Shown here: positions 16,329 through 23,613 of the stretch, one piece after another
Numbering within the stretch: the first letter of the stretch is position 1
Layout of the letters: each line of letters opens with the position of its first letter
Assembly (NCBI GenBank): GCA_964387075.1
Contig: CAYLVB010000001.1
Coordinates: forward strand, 558,001 to 622,000
Length of the DNA stretch: 64,000 nt
Reading direction: 5' to 3'
Origin: PALSA-968 sp964387075
GTDB taxonomy: Bacteria; Bacteroidota; Bacteroidia; B-17B0; Aurantibacillaceae
Position numbers and translations under genes: made by a program
The notes under the pieces: model-generated
The model's database searches: none
Told to the model about the DNA's origin: nothing
The model's input: only the letters and a program-made list of their open reading frames with translations

Positions 16329-17876
16329 ATGGCATTATTAGGAAGGGTAATTAAGAAAACAATAGAGATCGGCGAGAGCCTTCCCAAGCGCAAGTCGGGC
16401 CCCTTCAGGCAACAGGCCAAGGAGTTGCGCAAACTCATGAAAAAGGCGCAATTCACGGCCTTTGGCGAGCACTACAAATTCACTGAAATACTTGCGGAAA
16501 AGGATCCTATAAAACCTTTTACATCCACTGTCCCGGTTCACGACTATAACAGCATGTTCAAGAACTGGTGGTACCGCGCGCTGAATGGAGAACCTTTTGT
16601 TACCTGGCCCGGCGAAGCTAAATATTTTGCGTTGAGCTCCGGAACTTCAGAAGCATCCAGCAAACACATCCCCGTTAGCAAAGACATGGTTAAAGCCATT
16701 CAGCGGGTAACAGCCCGCCAATTGCTCAGCATGGCACATTTAAACCTGCCGGAAGAACATTTTCAAACCGGTATCCTAATGCTGGGAGGATCCACGCACT
16801 TAAATTACAACGGCACGTATTACGAAGGCGATCTTAGTGGCATCACTACCGGCACGGCTCCTTTCTGGTTCCAGTTCTTCATTAAACCGGGACGCAAGAT
16901 CTTAAAACAAAAACAGTGGAGTGATAAACTGGAAGAGATCACGCTCGCCGCCAAAGGCTGGAACATCGGTATCATTTGCGGCGTTCCGGCCTGGATACAG
17001 ATCCTCTTCGAAAAAATAATCAAGCATTACAATGTAAAGACCATTCACGATATCTGGCCTAACCTCCGCATTTATGTAAGCGGCGGCGTAGCCATTGGAC
17101 CTTACCTGAGCACTTTCGAAAAACTCACCGCTTTTCCACTCATTATTTGCGATACGTACCTGGCCTCCGAAGGATTCATTGCCTACCAGAATGTATTGGA
17201 CAAAGAAGGCGCCATGCAATTGATCTGCGATAACGGTTTGTTCTACGAGTTCATTCCTTTTACCGAAGATAATTTTGACGCCGACGGTAATCTTTTGCCT
17301 AACCCGCAAACTCTGACCGTGAACCAGGTTGAGAAAGACAAAGAATACGCTCTGATCCTAAGTTCCTGTTCCGGAGCCTGGAGATACCTGATCGGCGACG
17401 TGATCAAATTTACCAACGTAGATAACGCCGAGATCATCATTGTTGGACGCACCAAACATTTTTTAAGTCTGTGCGGCGAACATTTGAGCGTGGACAATAT
17501 GAATAGAGCATTTCGACTTGCCTGTGATGAAATGAAAGTGGTGCCGGGCGAATTCTGCGTTTGCGGTATTAAGCACGATGGACTTTTCGGACATAAATGG
17601 TATGTGGGAATTGACACAGCCATTGATACCAACCTGCTGAAAGAAAAGATCGATACACACCTGAAAACACTGAACGATGATTATCGTGTAGAAAGAACTT
17701 CGGCCCTTAAAGATATTTTTGTGGAAGCTGTCCCTTCCTCGGTTTTCTTTGATTTTCTGCATCGTAAAGGACCTGTTTCAGCGCAGACAAAATTCCCGCG
17801 CGTAATGAAAGGTAAATTACTAAGCGAATGGAATGGCCTTCTGAAAGAAAAAGGTTTCGAGCCCGCTGAGTTCTAA
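16329..17876 (+). CDS. GH3-family acyl-adenylate / amido synthetase-like protein
   Basis: Member of the GH3 family, known from plant enzymes that adenylate hormone acids and join them to amino acids; bacterial members are common in Bacteroidota, with unknown substrates. 515 residues, full length. Visible family features: TWPGEAKYFALSSGTSEASS (phosphate-binding loop), IIVGRTKHFLSLCGEHLS (nucleotide/hinge region) and a C-terminal lid ending FPRVMKGKLLSEWNG. No signal peptide, so it is cytoplasmic. It overlaps the convergent next gene by 4 bp. Confidence 0.88.
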   Translation: MALLGRVIKKTIEIGESLPKRKSGPFRQQAKELRKLMKKAQFTAFGEHYKFTEILAEKDPIKPFTSTVPVHDYNSMFKNWWYRALNGEPFVTWPGEAKYFALSSGTSEASSKHIPVSKDMVKAIQRVTARQLLSMAHLNLPEEHFQTGILMLGGSTHLNYNGTYYEGDLSGITTGTAPFWFQFFIKPGRKILKQKQWSDKLEEITLAAKGWNIGIICGVPAWIQILFEKIIKHYNVKTIHDIWPNLRIYVSGGVAIGPYLSTFEKLTAFPLIICDTYLASEGFIAYQNVLDKEGAMQLICDNGLFYEFIPFTEDNFDADGNLLPNPQTLTVNQVEKDKEYALILSSCSGAWRYLIGDVIKFTNVDNAEIIIVGRTKHFLSLCGEHLSVDNMNRAFRLACDEMKVVPGEFCVCGIKHDGLFGHKWYVGIDTAIDTNLLKEKIDTHLKTLNDDYRVERTSALKDIFVEAVPSSVFFDFLHRKGPVSAQTKFPRVMKGKLLSEWNGLLKEKGFEPAEF

Positions 17877-18313
17877 CCTGGTTTTTTGGGTTGCGACACC
17901 CACAGCACCTGCAATATTTTCCAGTCTCCATTTACACGTATCAAGTGCAGGTAATCGGTGAACTCAAATGAAGTTACTTTCACGGAAGCTATGTTCTCGT
18001 GGATATCCAACACTTTCACTTCATTCTTTATCTTTTCTCGGGGCGCCTTTTTACCAACCCCCATTTTGGTCATCTCTACCATATAAGACTTGGAAAGCGT
18101 ACTGATAACAGCTCCTTTGGTTTGTTCTATTGATACAGGAGTGCTCTTTACAAGATCAGGGTGCAGCGCTTTGTCCATACGCAAGGTGTCGCCGGCATAC
18201 CATCCGTCAATATAATTGAGTGCGGCCTCTTTAATTTTGGTTGAATCGCTTTTACTTTGCGCCAGTGTAATTGATGCGTAAATAAAGAATAAGCCTGCCA
18301 ATATTGTTTTCAT
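17873..18313 (-). CDS. Exported NTF2-like protein (lumazine-binding-like family)
   Basis: 146-residue exported protein. Start set at 18313 (MKTILAGLFFIYASITLAQ), which gives a clean signal peptide; the longer upstream frame runs into the divergent MBOAT gene. The mature part is a cone-shaped NTF2-like fold of the putative lumazine-binding type (AALNYIDGWYAGDTLRMDKA; SVKVTSFEFTDYLHLIRVNG; WKILQVLWV). Bacterial members have varied, mostly unknown, ligand-binding or enzymatic roles. Function cannot be fixed from sequence. Confidence 0.75.
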   Translation of the reverse strand: MKTILAGLFFIYASITLAQSKSDSTKIKEAALNYIDGWYAGDTLRMDKALHPDLVKSTPVSIEQTKGAVISTLSKSYMVEMTKMGVGKKAPREKIKNEVKVLDIHENIASVKVTSFEFTDYLHLIRVNGDWKILQVLWVSQPKKPG

Positions 18314-18325
18314 ATAGATTTTTTT

Positions 18326-18333
18326 CAAATCTA
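18326..18333 (-). promoter_or_regulatory. Bacteroidota -7 box for the NTF2-like gene
   Basis: Minus strand reads TAGATTTG (TAnnTTTG), 12 bp before the ATG at 18313. It forms one arm of a small inverted repeat, AGATTT-TTTTC-AAATCT. Confidence 0.4.
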
Positions 18334-18353
18334 AGTCAAAAGAGGGTATTGAA

Positions 18354-19709
18354 ATGTTAAAGTATGCTATTAAATATTTACATTTGAATATGTTACTTAT
18401 TCTGTTGCTGGCATTCGGACTATTGGGGATCGCTTCCCGGTATTTTGTCAGTTCGCGGCCACTGATCATATTCCTCTTGAGTACCGGCAGTATTGCTATA
18501 CTGAGTCCAGCCAGCTTACTTTCGGTTGCAGTTCTTGCCTTGATCAATTACCCACTCATTGCCCACTCTAAAAAGAAAGTGGCGCGCAACGCAACTCTCA
18601 TTTTCAATTTGCTTTTTCTTCTCCTTTTCCATCTCTATTCTTATACAGCAAAAGAATTTACGCAGTCGCAGTTCCCGGTGGTAGTAGGCTTTTCTTTTCT
18701 CGTACTGCAGCTTATCGATCATTCCTTCAAGGTTTATTACAAACAATTCCTTCCTCCCCAAAACTTCCTGTCTTACTTTAGTTCCGTTTTTTATCTTCCT
18801 AAATTCTTTAGCGGCCCGGTTGCTTCATTGCCTGATGTGGCCATACAAATTCATTTACCGGCAGCTCAAAGTACCGCATATGGCCTTAACAGAATACTTC
18901 TTGGGCTTTTCAAAAAACTGGTTTTAGCTGAGAGTATTGCTCCAATGGTGCATTCAGTACAGGATTTCGGCGATGGGTATCCCGGCCTCACCGTTCTAAG
19001 CTCAGCCTGCCTCTATAGCCTGCAATTGTATTTTGATTTTTCGGGATACAGTGATATCGCTATTGGCGTTTCTGCCATGTGGGGAATTGAATTGCCTGAG
19101 AATTTCAATTTTCCCTTTCGTCAAAAAAGCTGGGGCGACTTCTGGAAAAGCTGGCACAGTAGTTTAACTACCTGGCTATGGCAATATATTTTTAATCCGG
19201 TGTATCTTTCTTTCAGTCGTAAGAACACAAACAAAATTGTTGCGGGTTTTATTTGCGCGTTGTTAGTATTTGGCGGAATGGCATTCTTTAACGGGATACA
19301 ACCAGGATTTTACCTCAGCGCGGGCATCCTTGCTTTATTTTATTTTTTGGGGCTGGCGCTTCGCCTGAAAGGAATTCTCAATCAGTATGCCATCTTTCTG
19401 ATCTTTTCGGTCGCGCTTATTTATTTCAGGAATCCGGGCATTGAAGATTTATTTTCGGCGAATTTTATTCCGCAGGATTGGCTTGTAGGTTTTCTTGCTC
19501 CACTTGCCTCGGGTGGCTCTCAGCAGGATTATTTTAATCTAACAATTACTTTAGTGCTGGCCTTTACTTTCCTTTTATTTGAAAGAAAGATCTTCTCGCT
19601 GTTCTCGGCAGAAAGAATAAATTACGCGGCCTGGTTCGTATTGGGAATTCTTCTTTTTGTTTGGGGAGTATTTGAAAGCGGCGAACGCTTCATCTACATG
19701 CAGTTTTGA
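18354..19709 (+). CDS. MBOAT-family membrane O-acyltransferase-like protein with Asn at the catalytic His position
   Basis: Multi-span protein of 451 residues related to AlgI/DltB, which pass acyl groups across the membrane to polymers. The family core is clear: LYFDFSGYSDIAIG, IELPENFNFPFRQKSWGDFW, KSWHSSLTTWLWQYIF. Where active members carry the invariant His of a G-hydrophobic-W-H-G motif, this protein reads GMAFFNGIQPGF, so Asn313 appears to replace His. The first His (in KSWHSS) is kept. Either the alignment shifts locally or the protein is not a conventional acyltransferase. No AlgJ/DltD-type partner is adjacent. Codon use looks normal, so it is not an obvious pseudogene. Confidence 0.85.
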   Translation: MLKYAIKYLHLNMLLILLLAFGLLGIASRYFVSSRPLIIFLLSTGSIAILSPASLLSVAVLALINYPLIAHSKKKVARNATLIFNLLFLLLFHLYSYTAKEFTQSQFPVVVGFSFLVLQLIDHSFKVYYKQFLPPQNFLSYFSSVFYLPKFFSGPVASLPDVAIQIHLPAAQSTAYGLNRILLGLFKKLVLAESIAPMVHSVQDFGDGYPGLTVLSSACLYSLQLYFDFSGYSDIAIGVSAMWGIELPENFNFPFRQKSWGDFWKSWHSSLTTWLWQYIFNPVYLSFSRKNTNKIVAGFICALLVFGGMAFFNGIQPGFYLSAGILALFYFLGLALRLKGILNQYAIFLIFSVALIYFRNPGIEDLFSANFIPQDWLVGFLAPLASGGSQQDYFNLTITLVLAFTFLLFERKIFSLFSAERINYAAWFVLGILLFVWGVFESGERFIYMQF

Positions 19710-19710
19710 G

Positions 19711-19793
19711 ATTGACGATTTTTGAATTTACAAGTATACGTCTTAGTGCTTTTTCAAACAACCAAATCGTCAATAAAAAGATCGTAAATGACT
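19711..19793. repeat. Inverted AT-rich repeat between convergent genes
   Basis: ATTGACGATTT (19711-19721) and AAATCGTCAAT (19764-19774) form an 11-bp perfect inverted repeat with flanking diverged 7-bp words. It lies between the ends of the MBOAT gene and the convergent NamZ-like gene and may serve as a two-way transcription end. Confidence 0.5.
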
Positions 19794-20986
19794 TAAGGCT
19801 CAAAATCCTTATACAGCAAATATTTCTTACGTACTTTTTTGAACTTGATCAGTTCTGGCACCCAGCTCTGCGAGATCTTATCCTCGCTTAAACCCGCTTT
19901 GATCTGTTGCTGTAGCGCGGTGTTACCGGCATGATAATTAAAATTCTCGTCGAAGAACTGTTGCCCTTTTAACTGCTTGTACATTCCGGTAAGCCAAAGC
20001 AAATAGATCTGTTTTGAATCTTTGATGTAGCTGTCGGCAAAATCGCCAAGAAAGTGCCCGAAACAACTTTTACCCAGGTACTTGGGATTCTTTGCGCCCT
20101 CCATGGGCCTAGGCACAAAACTGTATGGCGCTTTCATCTCAGGATGACCACAGACCTGGAATGGAGTATCGGTGCCACGGCCTACACTTACAATAGTTCC
20201 TTCAAAGAGCCCCAGTGAAGGATAGAGATAAACGGCTCGCATATTGGGCAAATTTGGAGAAGGACGGGAAGGCAATTGGTACATGTCTACATGGTTGTAC
20301 CCTTGCAGTGTGATGATCTTGAGACTACATTTCACGCCTTTCTCGAGCCAGCCTTCGTTATTCACCATTTGTGCGTATTCGCCGCAGGTCATCCCATAAA
20401 CTATCGGAACCGGGTGCAGGCCAAGGAAAGATTTGAAAGAAGGCTCGAGCACGGGTCCGTCAACATAATAACCGTTGGGATTAGGCCTGTCGAGTACCAT
20501 GAATTGCTTTCCGTTCTCCGCTGCAGCCTCCATGCAATAGGTCATGGTGGAAATGTAAGTATAGAAGCGAACGCCTACATCCTGCAGGTCGTAAACAAGT
20601 ATATCTATATCGGCAAGTTCTTCCTTGGTTGGTTTAAAATGTTTTCCAAAAAGAGAGATCACAGGCAAACCTGTTTTTGGATCCTTCTCGGTCTTTATCT
20701 TTTCGCCGGCATCGGCCATGCCACGGAGCCCATGCTCGGGACAAAATATTTTCTTTACGTTCACCTTCAACGCAAGCAGCGTGTCCACCAAATGAACGCC
20801 CAAAATGGTTGAGGAATTATTAACGATAACGGCAACACGTTTATCTTTTAAAAGAGGAAGATACTTGGCGGTTTGAGAAGCGCCCGTTTTGAGGTCCCTT
20901 TCGGTAAGTACACGGGTATCCGGGTAGGGTTGCGCGCCACCCGTAAAGAAACTAATGATACATAAAGCAATTAAAAGGCCTCTCAT
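19793..20986 (-). CDS. NamZ-like exo-beta-N-acetylmuramidase (DUF1343)
   Basis: Exported enzyme of the DUF1343 family, whose characterised member NamZ removes terminal MurNAc from peptidoglycan fragments. 397 residues from the ATG at 20986; a TTG at 20992 would add two residues. Signal peptide MRGLLIALCIISFFTGGAQ. Family hallmarks: DKRVAVIVNNSS, KIFCPEHGLRGMADAGE, LVYDLQDVGVRFYTYISTM, LDRPNPNGYYVDGPVLEP, and GRGTDTPFQVCGHP. Likely role: peptidoglycan turnover or recycling in the periplasm. It is divergent from the LolE-like gene with a shared palindromic promoter box. Confidence 0.9.
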   Translation of the reverse strand: MRGLLIALCIISFFTGGAQPYPDTRVLTERDLKTGASQTAKYLPLLKDKRVAVIVNNSSTILGVHLVDTLLALKVNVKKIFCPEHGLRGMADAGEKIKTEKDPKTGLPVISLFGKHFKPTKEELADIDILVYDLQDVGVRFYTYISTMTYCMEAAAENGKQFMVLDRPNPNGYYVDGPVLEPSFKSFLGLHPVPIVYGMTCGEYAQMVNNEGWLEKGVKCSLKIITLQGYNHVDMYQLPSRPSPNLPNMRAVYLYPSLGLFEGTIVSVGRGTDTPFQVCGHPEMKAPYSFVPRPMEGAKNPKYLGKSCFGHFLGDFADSYIKDSKQIYLLWLTGMYKQLKGQQFFDENFNYHAGNTALQQQIKAGLSEDKISQSWVPELIKFKKVRKKYLLYKDFEP

Positions 20987-20996
20987 AAACAATTTA

Positions 20997-21008
20997 CAAA
21001 TATATTTG
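20997..21008. promoter_or_regulatory. Palindromic two-way -7 box between namZ-like and lolE-like genes
   Basis: CAAATATATTTG is a perfect 12-bp palindrome that carries TATATTTG, a full TAnnTTTG match, on both strands. It ends 10 bp before the minus-strand ATG (20986) and 24 bp before the plus-strand TTG start (21033). No clear TTG -33 element is seen on either side. Confidence 0.5.
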
Positions 21009-21032
21009 TCTTTACTTAATACCGAAATTTAA

Positions 21033-22292
21033 TTGCGCCTTTTTAGTCACATAGCACGCAGGCTCTGGGGAAGCGAGCACGGAAACCGCGTGATATCGGC
21101 CCCCGTGGTGAAAATAGCTACCGGGAGCATTGCCATCGGTATGGCGGTAATGATACTGACCATTAGTATTGTTACAGGTTTTAAGAGTGAGATCAAAAAG
21201 CGAGCCATAGGCTTCGCGGGTCATATCATTGTTAGCGCCTATACCAATAATAACTCCTTTGAGCAGGAACCTGTGGCTATGAATGCTCCCTTTTTAGAGG
21301 GAATGGCTAAAAATGAGGATATCCTGCACATACAGCCTTTTGCCACCAAGAACGCCATCATCAAAACAGCCTTCGAGAACCAGGGCATTATCTTAAAAGG
21401 CGTTAATGGGAATTATAAATGGGATTTTATCTCGCAGTATTTACTGGAAGGAAAATTGCCCGATTATAGAGATAGTTCAAACACTTCGAAGATCCTTGTC
21501 TCAAATACCATCGCCTCAAAACTCGCTTTAAAAACAGGAGATAAACTGCTGACCTACTTTGTGGGGAAGAAAAAAATAAATGACAGCGCACAGAGCGCAG
21601 GCTATGAGCAAAGAGTGCGGAAGTTTGAGGTGTGTGGTATTTACCAAACGGGCTTCAGCGACGTGGATAACAATATTGTTTTTTCCGACATAAAACAGAT
21701 ACAAAAACTGAACTACTGGAAAGATACAGAGGCCGGGGGATTTGAGATAGAACTGAGGGATTTTGACAAACTGGATGAAATGACCGAGTGGGTGAACGAA
21801 GAAGTTGGACAAGGGCTGGAAGCACGATCGGTGCAAGGCCTCTATCCTACTCTTTTCTCGTGGCTCGATCTGCTGAACAGCAACGCCGCCATTATCATTG
21901 TATTGATGATAGCCGTGGCGGTCATCAATATGATCTCGGCTTTACTGATACTGATCCTTGAACGAAGCAATACGATTGGCATTTTAAAGGCCCTTGGCGG
22001 CAGCAATGGTTTGGTGCAAAAGGTATTCCTGTTCCAGTCCTTCCGCTTGCTGGGCCGGGGTTTGCTCATAGGCAACGCGACCGGGCTTTTGCTGGCTTTT
22101 TTGCAGCGATATTTTAAGTGGGTCTCACTGAACCCGGATACCTATTATGTTTCATTTGTACCGGTTGAATTGAGTGTGCCGGACCTTCTTCTGGTGAACG
22201 GATTAACCCTGATCTCCTGCCTTGTGATGATGCTTTTGCCGGTACTGGTCATTAGCAAGATCACTCCTTCCAAAACGTTGCGGTTTAAATAA
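21033..22292 (+). CDS. LolE/FtsX-type ABC transporter permease
   Basis: Inner-membrane permease of the MacB/FtsX superfamily, of the kind that releases lipoproteins towards the outer membrane (LolCE-like). 419 residues: one N-terminal span (IATGSIAIGMAVMILTISIV), a large periplasmic domain about 45-265, then three C-terminal spans (IIIVLMIAVAVINMISALLI; the ERSNTIGILKALGGSNGLVQ loop; LLLVNGLTLISCLVMMLLPV). Starts at a TTG directly after an in-frame stop (TAA at 21030): the first ATG is far inside the first span, so TTG is the only start that keeps the N-terminus. No ATPase gene is adjacent. Confidence 0.85.
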   Translation: MRLFSHIARRLWGSEHGNRVISAPVVKIATGSIAIGMAVMILTISIVTGFKSEIKKRAIGFAGHIIVSAYTNNNSFEQEPVAMNAPFLEGMAKNEDILHIQPFATKNAIIKTAFENQGIILKGVNGNYKWDFISQYLLEGKLPDYRDSSNTSKILVSNTIASKLALKTGDKLLTYFVGKKKINDSAQSAGYEQRVRKFEVCGIYQTGFSDVDNNIVFSDIKQIQKLNYWKDTEAGGFEIELRDFDKLDEMTEWVNEEVGQGLEARSVQGLYPTLFSWLDLLNSNAAIIIVLMIAVAVINMISALLILILERSNTIGILKALGGSNGLVQKVFLFQSFRLLGRGLLIGNATGLLLAFLQRYFKWVSLNPDTYYVSFVPVELSVPDLLLVNGLTLISCLVMMLLPVLVISKITPSKTLRFK

Positions 22293-22337
22293 TATTATTG
22301 ATTTACAATAAGTTAAACTATTTTTTGGTCCTTTATT

Positions 22338-22368
22338 TTGGTTTATAATATAAACTACTCTACATTTG
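22338..22368 (+). promoter_or_regulatory. Promoter of the membrane-protein / wHTH / 2TM operon
   Basis: TTG at 22338-22340, 20-bp spacer, TACATTTG at 22361-22368: one of the best matches in the window to the Bacteroidota consensus. The ATG follows 19 bp later. Confidence 0.6.
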
Positions 22369-22385
22369 TGATCTATTTATAAACC
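22340..22385. promoter_or_regulatory. Candidate operator with three GGTTTATA half-sites
   Basis: GTTTATAATATAAAC (22341-22355) is a palindrome in the promoter spacer, and TTATAAACC (22377-22385) is an exact inverted copy of GGTTTATAA at 22340-22348. The sites bracket the -7 box and end 2 bp before the ATG, as expected for repression, possibly by the wHTH regulator encoded two genes on. Confidence 0.5.
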
Positions 22386-22387
22386 AA

Positions 22388-22975
22388 ATGGAAGAACAAA
22401 ACATCAATCCTGAACAAAGCATGCAGATCATACAGAACATGATCCGCCGTGCGCAAAACAACTTATCCGAGAACGGATTCCTCTTTATTTTCTGGGGCTG
22501 GCTGGTATTTCTGTCGGCCGGCGCCTTTTATTACCTGACTGTAACCGGTTTCGAAAAACCCTGGTATGCCTGGTACACGATGCCGCTTGGAGGCATTTTC
22601 ACCATGTTCTACACCATGCGCCAGAAGAAAAAGGAAAGAGTTCGCTCTTATATTGACGACTATATGGCCTTTGTGTGGAGCGCTTTCGGTATCTGCATGA
22701 TCATTACCCTGGTGATGGGGTATAAATTGCAGATAAACTGTTACCCAATCGTTATTATGCTTTATGCAACCGCCACTTTCATCACCGGTGGTATCATACG
22801 ATTTACACCTTTAATAATTTGCGGCGCGGCGAGTTACGTCATCAGCGTATCCGCTTTCTTTGTGAACTTCGAAACGCAGATCCTTTTACTCGCTTTATCG
22901 GTAATGGTGTCTTATATCATTCCCGGCCACTGGATGCAGATCAAATTTAAAAAACAAAGTGCTTATGCCGCTTAA
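22388..22975 (+). CDS. Uncharacterised multi-span membrane protein
   Basis: 195 residues. A soluble N-terminus (MEEQNINPEQSMQIIQNMIR) precedes five to six hydrophobic spans (FLFIFWGWLVFLSAGAFYYL; FVWSAFGICMIITLVMGY; YPIVIMLYATATFITGGIIR; FTPLIICGAASYVISVSAFF; ILLLALSVMVSYIIPGHWMQ). Family not recognised. The gene overlaps the start of a winged-helix regulator, and a 2TM-domain gene follows, so the three probably form a membrane-sensing or membrane-stress operon; the task itself is unknown. Confidence 0.8.
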   Translation: MEEQNINPEQSMQIIQNMIRRAQNNLSENGFLFIFWGWLVFLSAGAFYYLTVTGFEKPWYAWYTMPLGGIFTMFYTMRQKKKERVRSYIDDYMAFVWSAFGICMIITLVMGYKLQINCYPIVIMLYATATFITGGIIRFTPLIICGAASYVISVSAFFVNFETQILLLALSVMVSYIIPGHWMQIKFKKQSAYAA

Positions 22976-23258
22976 CGATCTCGATCCCGTCCTGCACTCG
23001 CAGTTACGCCTGGCAGTCGTCTCACTCCTGATTACGGTAAAGGAAGCAGAATTTACCTATATACGGGAGCAGACAGGCGCCACCGCGGGAAACCTGAGCG
23101 TGCAATTGCAAAAACTGAAAGAAGCAGGTTATCTGGAAATAGAAAAATCCTTTAAAGACAACTACCCGCAAACCACCTGTAAGATCACCAAAGCAGGCAT
23201 CAAAGCTTTTGAGACCTACGTGAACAACCTGCAGCAATACATCAAACCGAATAAATAA
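22965..23258 (+). CDS. Winged-helix transcriptional regulator (MarR/PadR-like, HTH_27 type)
   Basis: Small regulator of 97 residues that is almost only a winged helix: LNDLDPVLHSQLRLAVVSLL, then FTYIREQTGATAGNLSVQLQ (helix-turn-helix), KLKEAGYLEIEKSF and the wing KDNYPQTTCKITKAGIKAFE. This matches the single-domain winged-helix DNA-binding group (PF13601-like). A GTG at 22959 would add two residues; ATG at 22965 is preferred. It overlaps the end of the membrane-protein gene by 11 bp. The half-sites at the operon promoter make autoregulation likely. Confidence 0.85.
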   Translation: MPLNDLDPVLHSQLRLAVVSLLITVKEAEFTYIREQTGATAGNLSVQLQKLKEAGYLEIEKSFKDNYPQTTCKITKAGIKAFETYVNNLQQYIKPNK

Positions 23259-23277
23259 TAATTAAAACAACTACAAC

Positions 23278-23565
23278 ATGGAAAATCTAACCGAAAAAGA
23301 AAAGATCCTCTGGAAGAACGCTAAAAAAAGAGTCGCCTTCCGTCGCCATTTTACCACCTACGTACTTTGTAACCTCTTCTTTTGGGGAGTGTGGTTCTTC
23401 ACCGACCACAAACAACATGATCATGACGGATTTCCCTGGCCAATATTCCCAATGCTGGGTTGGGGCTTCGGGCTATCCTTTCATTTCCTGGGCGCCTATG
23501 TCTTCCCGCACAAATACGAAAGCGTAGAAAAAGAATACGAAAAACTAAAAGGCAAACAGCAGTAA
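23278..23565 (+). CDS. 2TM-domain membrane protein
   Basis: 95-residue protein of the 2TM-domain family (PF13239-like). A charged N-terminus (NLTEKEKILWKNAKKRVAFR) leads to two membrane spans, HFTTYVLCNLFFWGVWFFT and FPMLGWGFGLSFHFLGAYVF, joined by a His-rich loop (DHKQHDHDGFPWP). The same unit is found in some sensor kinases as the membrane domain; here it stands alone behind a regulator gene. The His cluster could bind a metal, but this is conjecture. Confidence 0.85.
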   Translation: MENLTEKEKILWKNAKKRVAFRRHFTTYVLCNLFFWGVWFFTDHKQHDHDGFPWPIFPMLGWGFGLSFHFLGAYVFPHKYESVEKEYEKLKGKQQ

Positions 23566-23603
23566 AAAAAAGAACCCCGGTCATCGCCGGGGTTCTTTTT
23601 TTT
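23564..23603. terminator. Two-way intrinsic terminator
   Basis: AGAACCCCGG (23571-23580), 6-nt loop TCATCG, CCGGGGTTCT (23587-23596), flanked by A-run and T-run on the two sides. It works in both directions and separates the 2TM operon from the convergent large gene. Confidence 0.9.
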
Positions 23604-23613
23604 ACAAGATCCT

